Below are positions 36,464 through 48,104 of a DNA stretch of 64,000 nucleotides, one piece after another; position 1 is the first letter of the stretch, and each line of letters begins with the position of its first letter. This DNA comes from Verrucomicrobiota bacterium. GTDB taxonomy: Bacteria; Verrucomicrobiota; Verrucomicrobiia; Verrucomicrobiales; Verrucomicrobiaceae. Under the pieces are notes generated by a model that did no database searches, was not told the origin of the DNA, and was given only the letters and a program-made list of their open reading frames with translations. The stretch covers positions 1 through 64,000 of the forward strand of contig JAFLEI010000009.1 of NCBI GenBank assembly GCA_017301975.1, given 5' to 3'. A program made the translations under genes and the position numbers.

Positions 36464-38773
36464 ATGACCAATTCTGACCGCATCCGCATCTTGATTGTCG
36501 AAAACGAGGGCCTCGTGGGCTGTGACATGGCCACGACACTCGGCAAGCTCGGCTATGTGGTTGTCGCCATCTGTGCCTCCGGAGAAGAAGCGCTGGAGCG
36601 CTTGGATGAGTTTCGCCCTGATCTCGTTTTGATGGATGTTCATCTGGCGGGCCAGCTTGATGGCATCGACACGGCCCGTGAGTTGCAGCGCCGCAGCCCG
36701 GTGGCCATTGTGTATGTAACCGCCTGTGCGGATCTCGACACGGTGGCGCGTGCACGCCAGACACACCCGCATGGCTATTTGCTCAAGCCTTTCAATCATG
36801 ACGAACTGCGGCTGGCCGTGGAGGTGGCTGCGCAGCGCCATTTTGAAGAGAATGAGCGTCAGCGCCGGGAGCACAGCTATTTTGAGGCCTTCCAAAGTCT
36901 TGCGGATGGCGTCATCGCCGCCGATTTGTCCGGAGGCGTGGTGTTCATGAATCCCTCCGCCGCCCGCGCGACCGGCTGGGATGCCCAAGAAGCGGTGGGC
37001 CACTCCCTGAATGAGGTCTTTCGTATTTACCAAAGCACCGGCGAACCCGCTGAGATCCTTTCTGCGGAGGCCGCCACGCAGGCTGCCGAACGCACCGTTT
37101 ATCTGACCACCCAGGCAGGCGAACGGGTGCCGATCCAAGACCGCACGGCTCCGCTGCGCGATGCACAGGGCCACCTGACCGGACTCATCATTCTCTTCCG
37201 TGCCGCTGCGGTGCCAGCGCCGGCGGAAGCCCCGACCATCCCGAACCGCAGCACGGCGCCGCTCGTGGATGTGGTCGAAAGCATTTCTGACCCGCTGTTT
37301 GCCCTGGATGCCCGCTGGCGGGTGACCTATGCCAACGCGAGCGCCCTGCGTCTCTTTGACCGCAACCTGCAGAACATGCTGGGCCTTTCTTTGTGGGACA
37401 TCATGCCCACCGCCACGCGTGAACTGCACCATGAGGCCTTTGCCCATGCGATGCTGCATCGCGAGACGGTGAACCGTGAGCTGTACCTGGACGAAAAACA
37501 GATCTGGCTGGAACTGCGCGGCTACCCCTTCGGTGAAGGCCTGCTGCTGCTGGTGCAGGATGTGACGGCACGACGCGAGGAAGCCGAGCGTCGCAACCGG
37601 ATCGACCGCCTGGAATCACTTGGGCTGCTGGCGCGCGGCTTTGCCCACGATTTCAACAACCTGCTCACCGTTCTGCTTGGCAACATCTCGCTGGCCGAAA
37701 TGCGGCTGCGCAACGCCATCACGCTGCCAGAGCTGCACACGGCCAAACAGGCCACCCTGCAGGCGCAGAACCTTGTGCAGCAGCTTCTTACTTTTGCCCG
37801 CGGGGGTGCGCCGATCAAAACGCAGCTCCGGCTTGGCGACCTTATTGAGACCTTCTTTGCGCATCACACGCGTGCGAATCGCGTTGAGTACCGCATTGAA
37901 GTGCAGCCGGGCCTGCCGCAGATCGCCATTGATGGTGCGCAGATCCGCCGCCTGCTGAGCAATCTGATCCGAAACGCGGAGCAGGCGCAGCCCGATGGCG
38001 GTGAGATCACGGTGCGCTGCTTTGCGCCTGATCATGCCGAGATGTTCCCCGGTGAAATGGTCGCCGACACGAACTTCCAACCCTCCGGCCTCGCCATCGA
38101 AGTCGAAGACAAAGGCGAAGGCATCCCGACGGAGCACCTGCCGCATATTTTTGAGCCCTACTTCAGCACGCGCAAAGCCGACAATGCCACGGGACTGGGC
38201 CTTACGGTGTGCGAATCCATTGCCAAAGCTCACGGCGGCTCGCTGACCGTTAGTTCAGAGCAGGGCAAGGGGACGACGGTGCGGTTTTACCTCCCTCTGG
38301 ATTCTGATGGCGAGGAAGCCGATGCCTTTGGCCTGAGCAAGGTGTTCGACGTGTCGCCGGAACTCAACGCCGCCAATCCGCGCATTCTGGTGCTGGAAGA
38401 CGATCCGCTGGTGCGCTCGCTGATCGTTCGCAATCTCACCGGCAATGGCTTTGACGTCGCCGAGAGCTCTGAGGGCAGTGAGACCGTGCGCATGTACCAG
38501 GAGAGCGTGACGCAAGGCCGCACCTTTGACCTCGTCATTCTCGACCTCAGCATTCCCAATGGAATGGGTGGCGTGCGTGCGATGGAAAAACTCCGCGCGA
38601 TTGACCCCGAAGTCTTTGCCATCGTTTCCAGCGGCTACTCGGATGATCCGGTTATGGCCAACCCTGCCTCCTATGGCTTTGCCGCCGTGCTGCCAAAACC
38701 GTATGAGCCCGCTGACATGCTGCGGCTGGTGCGCAACATCCTGGCCACTCGCGGCATCCGCAGAACCTCGTAA
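36464..38773 (+). CDS. hybrid sensor histidine kinase (REC-PAS-PAS-HisKA-HATPase-REC)
   Basis: 769 residues, cytosolic, no membrane helix. Receiver 1 (residues 8-125, phosphoacceptor Asp58 in LVLMDVHL), two PAS-like domains (about 135-250 and 270-370), HisKA with His395 in GFAHDFNNLL, HATPase with LIRNAEQAQ, VEDKGEGIP and ATGLGLTVC, and a C-terminal receiver (about 640-765, Asp694 in LVILDLSIP). It lacks a DNA-binding or HPt domain, so the partner is elsewhere. Alone on its strand, with repeats upstream. Confidence 0.93.
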   Translation: MTNSDRIRILIVENEGLVGCDMATTLGKLGYVVVAICASGEEALERLDEFRPDLVLMDVHLAGQLDGIDTARELQRRSPVAIVYVTACADLDTVARARQTHPHGYLLKPFNHDELRLAVEVAAQRHFEENERQRREHSYFEAFQSLADGVIAADLSGGVVFMNPSAARATGWDAQEAVGHSLNEVFRIYQSTGEPAEILSAEAATQAAERTVYLTTQAGERVPIQDRTAPLRDAQGHLTGLIILFRAAAVPAPAEAPTIPNRSTAPLVDVVESISDPLFALDARWRVTYANASALRLFDRNLQNMLGLSLWDIMPTATRELHHEAFAHAMLHRETVNRELYLDEKQIWLELRGYPFGEGLLLLVQDVTARREEAERRNRIDRLESLGLLARGFAHDFNNLLTVLLGNISLAEMRLRNAITLPELHTAKQATLQAQNLVQQLLTFARGGAPIKTQLRLGDLIETFFAHHTRANRVEYRIEVQPGLPQIAIDGAQIRRLLSNLIRNAEQAQPDGGEITVRCFAPDHAEMFPGEMVADTNFQPSGLAIEVEDKGEGIPTEHLPHIFEPYFSTRKADNATGLGLTVCESIAKAHGGSLTVSSEQGKGTTVRFYLPLDSDGEEADAFGLSKVFDVSPELNAANPRILVLEDDPLVRSLIVRNLTGNGFDVAESSEGSETVRMYQESVTQGRTFDLVILDLSIPNGMGGVRAMEKLRAIDPEVFAIVSSGYSDDPVMANPASYGFAAVLPKPYEPADMLRLVRNILATRGIRRTS

Positions 38774-38786
38774 TTCGGGGCGGCCG

Positions 38787-38815
38787 TTGACAACAGCGTC
38801 TGGTTTGAGAAAGAA
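38787..38815 (+). promoter_or_regulatory. weak promoter candidate for gene 38821
   Basis: Consensus TTGACA at 38787-38792, exactly 34 nt before ATG 38821. The expected -10 region (38810-38815, AAAGAA) is poor. Confidence 0.25.
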
Positions 38816-38820
38816 CCGGC

Positions 38821-39252
38821 ATGCGCGAACAGGATCTCCTCGACAAGCTCAGCAAGATCGAGCGCCTCTATGCCGGGGCCGCGACACTCGGCGAGAAGGA
38901 AGCTGCCGCCGATGCGATGGAGCGCATCAAACGGCGGCTGGGTGAGACAGCGAAGATCGAGCGCCCCATCGAGTACAAGTTCACGCTGGCCGATGGCTGG
39001 TCGAAAAAACTCTTCACCGCCCTGCTGCGACGGTATGAACTCAGGCCGTACCGCTACGCGCGTCAGCGCCGGAACACCGTCATGGTCCGGGTGCCGCGAA
39101 GTTTTGTGAACGAGACGCTGTGGCCGGAGTTTCTGGAACTCAGCAAGGTGCTGCAGGCCTACCTTGATGAGGTGACTGAACGCGTCATCTCAGGCGCCAT
39201 TCATGAGACCGAAGGAGAGGAGGAAATCATCGCCGGAGAGTTCCTGGAGTGA
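38821..39252 (+). CDS. conserved protein of unknown function
   Basis: 143 residues. The first 40 residues (LDKLSKIERLYAGAATLGEKE) are helical and resemble the start of DUF2786-type proteins. The rest is mixed, with a basic stretch RRYELRPYRYARQRRNTVMVRV and an acidic C-terminal helix. Cytosolic. It follows the hybrid kinase by 47 nt. Confidence 0.6.
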   Translation: MREQDLLDKLSKIERLYAGAATLGEKEAAADAMERIKRRLGETAKIERPIEYKFTLADGWSKKLFTALLRRYELRPYRYARQRRNTVMVRVPRSFVNETLWPEFLELSKVLQAYLDEVTERVISGAIHETEGEEEIIAGEFLE

Positions 39253-39258
39253 TGCAGG

Positions 39259-40449
39259 CTACTTGCCATCCTTCCAGAGAATGCGAGCGGCATAGACGCT
39301 GTTGTCAGCGCCGTGCTTGTTGTCGGGCTTGATGACAATGTCGGGGCCGTTTTTCTGCATCCACTCGGCCACCGTGACCCAGGTCTCGTTTTCACTGACC
39401 TCGCACACGCCGAAATTCCCGAGCCGTGCGCCGCGCTCCGGCACGAGGATGCGTTCGGTTTCGCGTTTCACCGTGAGCGTATCCTTGTCCACCTCCGCCA
39501 TGAACAAGGGCGCACGATGACGGAAGACGTGATCGTTGTTCGCACCTTTGCGGGTGTAAACGAGATAGAGGTGATCCTTGTGTGCGACCCAGTGCTGCTG
39601 GGTGTTGTAGTTGCCCAGATCGGTGCCGTCAGTCCAGTTCCAGCGTTTGGGTTCGCTGAAATGCAGGCCGTCATCGCTGACGCAGACGTAGCCTGCGGTG
39701 TCGTTGCGCAGGGTCAGATAAAATTTGCCCGCGCAGCGGATCAGGGAGGGCTCATAGACGCCACGGCCTGATTCAAGCGAGAGGTCATTGCCCTGTTCGA
39801 CATAGCGCAGCGTGCTGCCGTCAAAGCTGCAACGAAGGACGGTGACGCGGTAGTATTTTTCGCCCTTGGCCTTAAAGTAGATGGGCAGGAGGATGTCGCC
39901 GTTTTCCAGATCCACGCGCTGCACACTGCCCGCACCGGCGTTGTAGAACTTCGGGCCTGCGGGCATGGGCATCACCGCCCATGGCGTCCAGGTGGAGTGC
40001 TGCGGGTCATAGACGGAGAAGCAGGTTTCGCGCGGACGCTCGTGAATGACTTTGTTGTCCGAATAACGCACGGTGTGGCCGATGCCGAGGAGTTTGCCTG
40101 ACTTGGCGTGCCACTTCGGGGTGAAGTCGCAGGCGGCCACGATGACGCCGCCCGGCTCCTCGCGCCGGCCGAGGGTGTCGGCGTTCTCGACGGGCTGAGT
40201 CCATGTTCGGCCAAGATCGGAGGTGCTGAGATGGTTCAGGGCGTAGAAGACATCGCTGCCGGTGAGCAGCAGCTTCTGCATGGTCAGCACGACCTGCGGC
40301 GGGCTGCCGGGGATGGTGCCTGCACGCGGGTGCACCCAGCATGTTTTTCCATCGTAACCCTGGGTGATGGTTTCGAGCTTCAATTCATACGGTTCGGCGG
40401 CATGGAGCAACGAGACAGCAAGAAGGAAGGGAGTCAGTAGACGAATCAT
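39259..40449 (-). CDS. secreted BNR-repeat/sialidase-like protein
   Basis: 396 residues with signal peptide (LTPFLLAVSLLHAA). Beta-propeller strands with BNR/Asp-box-like turns (STSDLGRTWTQPVEN; CVSDDGLHFSEPKRW) point to a six-bladed sialidase or related glycosidase. An Arg triad is not proven. Adjacent to an MFS carrier (6 nt), which suggests a sugar-release-and-uptake pair. Confidence 0.72.
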   Translation of the reverse strand: MIRLLTPFLLAVSLLHAAEPYELKLETITQGYDGKTCWVHPRAGTIPGSPPQVVLTMQKLLLTGSDVFYALNHLSTSDLGRTWTQPVENADTLGRREEPGGVIVAACDFTPKWHAKSGKLLGIGHTVRYSDNKVIHERPRETCFSVYDPQHSTWTPWAVMPMPAGPKFYNAGAGSVQRVDLENGDILLPIYFKAKGEKYYRVTVLRCSFDGSTLRYVEQGNDLSLESGRGVYEPSLIRCAGKFYLTLRNDTAGYVCVSDDGLHFSEPKRWNWTDGTDLGNYNTQQHWVAHKDHLYLVYTRKGANNDHVFRHRAPLFMAEVDKDTLTVKRETERILVPERGARLGNFGVCEVSENETWVTVAEWMQKNGPDIVIKPDNKHGADNSVYAARILWKDGK

Positions 40450-40455
40450 CCGCAG

Positions 40456-41697
40456 TCAACGTGCCGCAACCGCCGGGTCGTTCGACTTTCGCCTGTCCCA
40501 GAGGAGCTTCATGGCGATGACGCCGAGCCACGGGACCAGACCAGCCACGGCCATGCCGAGATCGAAGGACTTCGTTTCATCCACCAGCCGGCCAAAGAGC
40601 TTGTGCATGGGCGATGACACCGCCCACACCCAGGTGCTGAGCAAGCCGGTGAGCCGTCCCACATGCCGGTCTGAAAGCTCCTGCACGAAGCTGTAGTAAC
40701 ACGGGAACAAAGCCAGGGCGCCGGCACCGACGATGAGGATCGCGCCCATCAGCGGCCAGCCTTTGGGCAGCCAGAGCAGCAGCACGCTGAAAGAGGTCAT
40801 CATGCAGGCTCCCGCATACACCCAGCGGCGGGCACCATGGGCCGAGATGGCAAAGCGCCGCGCCAGCCATAGAGAGATGATCCCGGCGGCGATGCAGCCG
40901 ATGTCCGTGCCGATATAGTAGGCGGAATTAAACGCCAGAGCCTCCGTCTCCGAGTAACCACGCCCTTCCTGCATGAACTTGGGCAGCCAGACACGGAAGA
41001 GATGCCAGCAGGTTTGTGCACCGAAGATCAAAATGGCCAGGGCCCAGAAGCGACCGCCCAGTAGAATGTCCCACATGCTTTCGCGTTTCGCGGGATCATC
41101 CTCCACCACGACATCCAGGTCGCGTTTGCGCATGGACACAAACCACAGCACGACCCATAGCAGGCCGATATAGCCGATGGCTTCAAAAGCCAGTCGCCAG
41201 CTCGAAAGCTCATCGGTCATGAGCCAGAGCATCAGCGGCGGCGTCACGACCGCACCGATGGAGGCACCGCTTTGCAGCACGCTGTTTCCCATGGTGCGAT
41301 CCTTGGGTTCCAGCAGTGCGAACGTCGTCTTCAGCGCACACGGCCAGTGCCCTGCTTCAAAAAAGCCCAGCAGCACCCGGCACGTCAGCAGCGGCCAGTA
41401 GCCTTCTGTCTGCGCGGAGGCAATGCCCATGAGCGACCAGCCGCTGAGCACCACGGGATAGAGCCAGTAAACGCGAAACCGGTCCGCCAGAAAGCCGAAG
41501 ATCAGCGATCCCACCGCAAAAGCCCAGCCGAAGGCGAGCTCCATGTCGCCGTACTGCTCCTGCGACAGATGGAATTCCTTCGTCACGCGGGTGGAGGCAT
41601 TCGCCAGCGTCTGGCGGTCCATGTAATTGATGGTCGTGGCGAGCAGCAGGAGGCCGCAGAGGTACCATTTCCAGAGGGAGGAGCGGGGTGTGGGCAT
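40456..41697 (-). CDS. MFS transporter, ACS-like (hexuronate/anion) family
   Basis: 413 residues with 12 predicted membrane helices. The ACS-like opening INYMDRQTLANAS and GYWPLLTCRVLLGFFEAGHWPCALKT resemble ExuT/GarP-type carriers of organic anions. Probably imports a sugar acid or sialic-acid-like anion. Transcribed with the sialidase-like gene. Confidence 0.8.
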   Translation of the reverse strand: MPTPRSSLWKWYLCGLLLLATTINYMDRQTLANASTRVTKEFHLSQEQYGDMELAFGWAFAVGSLIFGFLADRFRVYWLYPVVLSGWSLMGIASAQTEGYWPLLTCRVLLGFFEAGHWPCALKTTFALLEPKDRTMGNSVLQSGASIGAVVTPPLMLWLMTDELSSWRLAFEAIGYIGLLWVVLWFVSMRKRDLDVVVEDDPAKRESMWDILLGGRFWALAILIFGAQTCWHLFRVWLPKFMQEGRGYSETEALAFNSAYYIGTDIGCIAAGIISLWLARRFAISAHGARRWVYAGACMMTSFSVLLLWLPKGWPLMGAILIVGAGALALFPCYYSFVQELSDRHVGRLTGLLSTWVWAVSSPMHKLFGRLVDETKSFDLGMAVAGLVPWLGVIAMKLLWDRRKSNDPAVAAR

Positions 41698-41785
41698 GTT
41701 GTTGAGTACGGGAGCAAATGGAGATCACTGCATTTTTCTTCTCATGCGAAAATCACCAACTGAGCTGAGCGAGATCGCGGCATTC

Positions 41786-41820
41786 GTGTCCGCCAGCCTC
41801 ATTAGCAGACGGACACTTTT
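41786..41820. terminator. hairpin with T-run between creatininase and MFS genes
   Basis: Arms GTGTCCG (41786-41792) and CGGACAC (41810-41816), loop 17 nt, then TTTT on the + strand (41817-41820). It lies 13 nt downstream of the creatininase-like stop on the minus strand, where it lacks a U-run, so it may only weakly terminate that transcript. Confidence 0.4.
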
Positions 41821-41832
41821 AGGGCCGTGAGA

Positions 41833-42591
41833 CTATCCTTCCCAGCTTTTCCCATCCCATGCGATGACGCGTTCCAGCATCTTCACGACGGATTCGCTGA
41901 AGCATTGAAACAGCACCTCGCCTTTTTCGGCGGTGGCGGAGCGGGGATCGCCGACGTGGCCGGGCTCGCTGCGGTCTGTCATGATCCAGCCGCGGGAGGC
42001 GGGTTCGAAGGGATTGCCGAAGGGGACGTCGCCTGTTTTTGACAAATCGACGACGAGTCCGGGGCGGAGGCGGAGCACCATGCTGGTCTCCCATTCGCAG
42101 GCGTGGCCCATGACGCGCTGCTGGATGGAAGGATCACGAGTCCAGGGTTCGGCCCCGAGGTTCCAGTAGGTGGCGAAGAGGAGCAGCAGATCGCTGCGGT
42201 CGCGACATTTCTGGCGGGTCTCAAACACGGCCTGCTTGCCGGGGATGTCGTTGCCGCCGTGGCCATTGAGGAAGACGAGTCGTTTGAAACCGTGGGCGAT
42301 GAAGTTCTCCATCAGGCCATTGAGCAGATCGAGATAAAGGCGAGGCTCCGCCGACAGGGTGCCGGGGAAATCCATGTGATGGTGCGAATTTCCGAGCCAG
42401 GTGAGTGGTGCGATCAAAACGCGATCTCCCAGCGCCGCCTCGGTACGGCGGACGAGCTCGTTGGTCAGCATGCTGTCCGTGAAGACTGGCATGTGCCGCC
42501 CGTGCTGCTCCAAGGCAGCGACCGGGAAAATGACGGGGGTGTTTTTGTCGAGAGCGGCCACAGCGGGCCAGGTGAGATCAGCCAGGAGCAT
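41833..42591 (-). CDS. creatininase-family amidohydrolase
   Basis: 252 residues. Metal motifs: FPVAALEQHGRHMPVFTD (Glu, His, Asp), NSHHHMDFPG and LNGHGGND. The family opens cyclic amides (creatinine, MftE-type peptide cleavage, 2-amino-5-formylamino-pyrimidines). In Planctomycetes and Verrucomicrobia it often has a sugar-metabolism neighbourhood; here the MFS and sialidase-like genes are downstream, past a hairpin. Confidence 0.85.
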   Translation of the reverse strand: MLLADLTWPAVAALDKNTPVIFPVAALEQHGRHMPVFTDSMLTNELVRRTEAALGDRVLIAPLTWLGNSHHHMDFPGTLSAEPRLYLDLLNGLMENFIAHGFKRLVFLNGHGGNDIPGKQAVFETRQKCRDRSDLLLLFATYWNLGAEPWTRDPSIQQRVMGHACEWETSMVLRLRPGLVVDLSKTGDVPFGNPFEPASRGWIMTDRSEPGHVGDPRSATAEKGEVLFQCFSESVVKMLERVIAWDGKSWEG

Positions 42592-42642
42592 CCGAATAGA
42601 ACGTGGTCAGCGATTTAATTTTGACAGGCTTGCATCTTTATT

Positions 42643-44226
42643 ATGCGCAGGAACCTTATTCTAATGACATCTTGGTCCCGACCGCTGGTATTTGGCAGCT
42701 TCCTGCTGGGAATGACATCCTGCGGAAGCTTCACCCCGCCAAAAAATGGTGCGATCCCCACCGTGGGATTTGTCAGCCAGGAAACCATCGCGCATGCCTG
42801 CCGCCAGCACACCGTCCACCGCGAGGGCACGGCAGGGTTTGAAATGCTGCCGGATGGCCGGGAATCGTTCATCGCACGACTGGCCATGGTGGAGGCAGCG
42901 CAGCGCACGCTGGACCTGCAATACTACCTTTGGAAAGACGATGTGACCGGAACCACCTTCGCCGACCGCCTGCTGGCAGCCGCCGACCGCGGTGTGAAAA
43001 TCCGGCTGCTGCTGGACACCACGAGCGATGCGCAGGCGGAGGTGAGCTCTGCTGCGCTGGCAGCGCATCCAAACATCCAGGTGGCCTTCTTCAATCCGCT
43101 GACGGATCTGAAGGGCATTTTTGCGGGGAACCCCATTCCGGTGATCGGCGAGATCGACCGCATGCAAAGCCGGATGCACAACAAGGTCATGATCGCGGAC
43201 GGCACCCTGGTGATGGGTGGCGGACGCAACCTAGGCGACGCGTATTTTGGCATCCACCGCGAGCGCAACATGCGGGACCTAGATTTCATCGCCGCAGGGC
43301 CTGTGGTCAATGCCTCGGCGAAGTCCTTTGAACTGTACTGGAAGTCGCCGCTCACGCGAAAAGGTGACCCCTCCAAAATCACCGAAAATGAACGCGAAAA
43401 TTTGCGTGAACTGCGCCGTCACGTGCTGCGCAAGAAGCGCAGCCTGGCGGCGAAAAGCGGCCGCCCCTACCCTCTCTCCCTTAGCCGGACGGAGGCCCTG
43501 GACGTCCTGCACAATCTGGTGAACCGCATGATCTGGGCTGAGTATGAGTTTGTGGCCGACCCGCCGGAGCGCATGCTGCGCCTGAAGCAGGTGGCTTCAC
43601 CGGTCTGGCGCAAAATAGAAACAGCGGTGCGCGAGGCCAGGTCCGAGGTAGTGGTGCATGCCGCCTATTTCATCCCCCAGACAGACACCTTGGAACTGCT
43701 GCGGAAAGTCACCGCGCGCGGAGTGCGTGTGGAGGTGCTGACCAATTCCCTGGCTTCCATCGATGGAGTGGCCGCCATGGCGGGGATTGCCAACCGCCGC
43801 GCTGGCATTCTCGACAGCGGGGTCACCCTTTTTGAACTCAATGCGCGTGCGGCGGACCGTAAGGACTACATTCATTTCCGCAGACTCACCCCGCTGGGCA
43901 TGCACACGAAAGGGTTCGTGGTCGATGACCGCCTGTCTTTCATCGGCTCCTGCAACATGGATCCGCGCTCCAAATACATCAACACGGAGACTGGCGTGAT
44001 CATCCATAGCACGGCATTCGCCACACGGCTGAAATCCTATCTTGTGAAGGGCTTGGAGGCCGAGAACAGCTGGCGGATCACGCGTGCGGCCAACGGCTCC
44101 TTCCTCTGGAAAGGACGGCTTCCCAATGGCAGGCAAGCGGTTCGCAGGATGGAGCCGGGAGCATCACTGCTGCGCCGGCTGGAGTATTGCATCTACCGCT
44201 GCCTGCCGTGGGAAGACTTTCTGTGA
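42643..44226 (+). CDS. phospholipase-D-family lipoprotein (cardiolipin-synthase-like)
   Basis: 527 residues. Lipobox in FGSFLLGMTSCGSF. Two HKD motifs, HNKVMIADG (about residue 180) and HTKGFVVDD (about residue 425), form the phosphatidyltransferase site. Acts on phospholipids at the periplasmic side; cardiolipin or glycerophospholipid exchange is likely. ATG 42643 or the in-frame ATG 42664 could start it. Confidence 0.85.
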   Translation: MRRNLILMTSWSRPLVFGSFLLGMTSCGSFTPPKNGAIPTVGFVSQETIAHACRQHTVHREGTAGFEMLPDGRESFIARLAMVEAAQRTLDLQYYLWKDDVTGTTFADRLLAAADRGVKIRLLLDTTSDAQAEVSSAALAAHPNIQVAFFNPLTDLKGIFAGNPIPVIGEIDRMQSRMHNKVMIADGTLVMGGGRNLGDAYFGIHRERNMRDLDFIAAGPVVNASAKSFELYWKSPLTRKGDPSKITENERENLRELRRHVLRKKRSLAAKSGRPYPLSLSRTEALDVLHNLVNRMIWAEYEFVADPPERMLRLKQVASPVWRKIETAVREARSEVVVHAAYFIPQTDTLELLRKVTARGVRVEVLTNSLASIDGVAAMAGIANRRAGILDSGVTLFELNARAADRKDYIHFRRLTPLGMHTKGFVVDDRLSFIGSCNMDPRSKYINTETGVIIHSTAFATRLKSYLVKGLEAENSWRITRAANGSFLWKGRLPNGRQAVRRMEPGASLLRRLEYCIYRCLPWEDFL

Positions 44227-44235
44227 GCGAAGGCC

Positions 44236-45486
44236 TCAGCGAACTTCCTCGACCTTGATCGTGTGCGTGACGGGTTTGACCAACTTGCGGACGTTGGCAT
44301 CCGGCTTGGCATGCTCGTCGGCGAGCTTCTTTTTCAGTTTCACCAGCGCAGCGGCCACTTTGGGATCTTCGGCAGCTTCAGCTGCGATCACGCGCATGTG
44401 GGTGACGAGGTTTTTGACCAGCAGCGTTTCAAAGTTCTCCTTCAGCGTGATGGCGGCGGTCAAAGCGGCAAAGGCGTCATCAAACGGTGTCTTGGTGAAT
44501 TCGGCGGCGAGATTGATGCCCGCTTCGAGCTGTTCGCGGGTGAACTCCTTGCTCTGGCTGCCCCAGGTGACTTTGGCCTTGGCGCTGCCGAGGTTCAGCA
44601 CGCGCAGCGTGAAGCGATTGAGGTCCTCATTAAAGCTGGTGAAGGGCAGGATGCTGCGGTTGCTACCTGCAGAGGTGGGATCTGCATCGAACACAAACGG
44701 CCACTTCGTGCTTTCCAGGGTGACGCTGCCAAGTTGCAGCCCTTGGACCGTGTGACCGGTGCTTGCGGTGTTGGGGCCTTTCATGTCGATCGTAACCCGG
44801 CCGATGTCTCCGTCAAAACCCAGCGCCTTCAAAAACGCCTGGGCCATCAAAAGCTGGCCTGCGGGAGCCGGATGGAAGCCGTCGCCTCCGAAAGGGCCGT
44901 ATTCTTTGCCCAGCGCCGCCTTCGACTTGGTGAGCGCGCTGATCATCGTGTCATACACGTTGGCAAAGGGCTGCTTATTTTCTTCAGCGAGCTTTTTGGC
45001 GATGTCGCGCAGGTGGGCGAGGTTGTCGTTGTAGTCCTGGCCGGTGACGTTTTTCTTGAAGTAATCCGGGTCCACACCGCCGGGAGAGCCGATGGCCATG
45101 GCCTTCACACCCACCTTCTTCAGGCCGTCGATGACCAGACGCATGTTCTTCTCGTACTCAGCGCCGATCTCGGGAGCGTAGGGTTTGTAGCTGGCGTCGT
45201 TCATGCCGTAGCATGTGGTGGCGACATTGGGATTGAAGACCGCGAGATCGTTTTCGAGACGTGCGGCGAAGCCGCCGGCACGCTCGCCGCTCCAACCAAA
45301 CTGAAAGACTTTGATGTCGCTGCGCCCGGTGCAGGCGAGGAGATAGGTCTCGATGTATCTCGAATAGATCTTCTGCTCCGTGATGCTGTCACCAATAACG
45401 GCGACACGGGCGTTTGGCGGCAGGATGGATTCAGCACGCAGGCTGACTGCGGCGAGGAGGATGGAAAGGAGCGGGAGAATGCGCAT
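44236..45486 (-). CDS. secreted SGNH/GDSL hydrolase
   Basis: 416 residues with signal peptide MRILPLLSILLAAVSLRA. SGNH block I VAVIGDSITEQ (Ser), block III CYGMNDAS, block V DGFHPAPAGQLLMAQ (Asp, His). A C-terminal extension of about 180 residues is unassigned. Likely an esterase on acylated polysaccharide. ATG 45486 begins the signal peptide; TTGCCA and a GTAT-type -10 lie upstream. Confidence 0.85.
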   Translation of the reverse strand: MRILPLLSILLAAVSLRAESILPPNARVAVIGDSITEQKIYSRYIETYLLACTGRSDIKVFQFGWSGERAGGFAARLENDLAVFNPNVATTCYGMNDASYKPYAPEIGAEYEKNMRLVIDGLKKVGVKAMAIGSPGGVDPDYFKKNVTGQDYNDNLAHLRDIAKKLAEENKQPFANVYDTMISALTKSKAALGKEYGPFGGDGFHPAPAGQLLMAQAFLKALGFDGDIGRVTIDMKGPNTASTGHTVQGLQLGSVTLESTKWPFVFDADPTSAGSNRSILPFTSFNEDLNRFTLRVLNLGSAKAKVTWGSQSKEFTREQLEAGINLAAEFTKTPFDDAFAALTAAITLKENFETLLVKNLVTHMRVIAAEAAEDPKVAAALVKLKKKLADEHAKPDANVRKLVKPVTHTIKVEEVR

Positions 45487-45655
45487 GGTGGTTGAATGGA
45501 GAGAGGGACATACCTCCAAAAAAGGGGCTTTCTGGCAAGGAATTGTTTTTACGCCTCCGTCAAGAAGGTCGTTCAGACACGAGGACTCGAAACCATGTTC
45601 ACGTGCCGATGGACAATGCGTTGCTGTCGGCTAGACTGCCACCGCCTCATCAACG

Positions 45656-46084
45656 ATGAAATTTCGCGGGCATCTTTTTTGGCTGTGCACTGCAACTGTG
45701 GCGATCTTTTTGGCATATGCCTCTTGGGTCTCAGTCACAAAATATCAGCATCGGATCATGGTGCTTTTGCCTGATGGGACGATGGCACCCAACCCGACGG
45801 TGATTTTGGATTACGACCCTGTTTATCGTTACCAACCCACGCGGCTCAAGGGCAGCCAATACGGAATTGTTTTCATTCCTCCCGCACACGCATACGGGCG
45901 GGGATGGGAGGTGATGAAAATTCACGCATCCGTTGGCACCCGGAACTATGTGGCTGCACGGAAGCCTGCGCAGTGCCTCTATCCAATGACGGTCGTGCTG
46001 ACGGAGACACCTGGGGTGCCGGAACGAGGCGTGTTCCAACAACTTCGCGATTTGACCGACCTCGTGAAGCAAGTGCTGAAATAG
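45656..46084 (+). CDS. membrane-anchored protein, unknown
   Basis: 142 residues. One N-terminal membrane helix (FWLCTATVAIFLAYASWVSV) followed by a beta-rich periplasmic domain with an acidic/basic mix and no recognised family. Upstream bases 45487-45655 hold the divergent promoter region with the SGNH gene. Confidence 0.6.
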   Translation: MKFRGHLFWLCTATVAIFLAYASWVSVTKYQHRIMVLLPDGTMAPNPTVILDYDPVYRYQPTRLKGSQYGIVFIPPAHAYGRGWEVMKIHASVGTRNYVAARKPAQCLYPMTVVLTETPGVPERGVFQQLRDLTDLVKQVLK

Positions 46085-46089
46085 CACCC

Positions 46090-48036
<1,947 letters not shown>

Positions 48037-48104
48037 GCCCACTCATGCCACATTCCAGCTTCGGCATGCAATGCAAACCTTGCCCGTGGCGTTTTCTCAC
48101 GACC

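Noticed and set aside
36425-37459. 344-residue minus-strand frame opposite the hybrid kinase
   Set aside because: The + strand carries complete REC, PAS and HisKA motifs; the minus frame has none.
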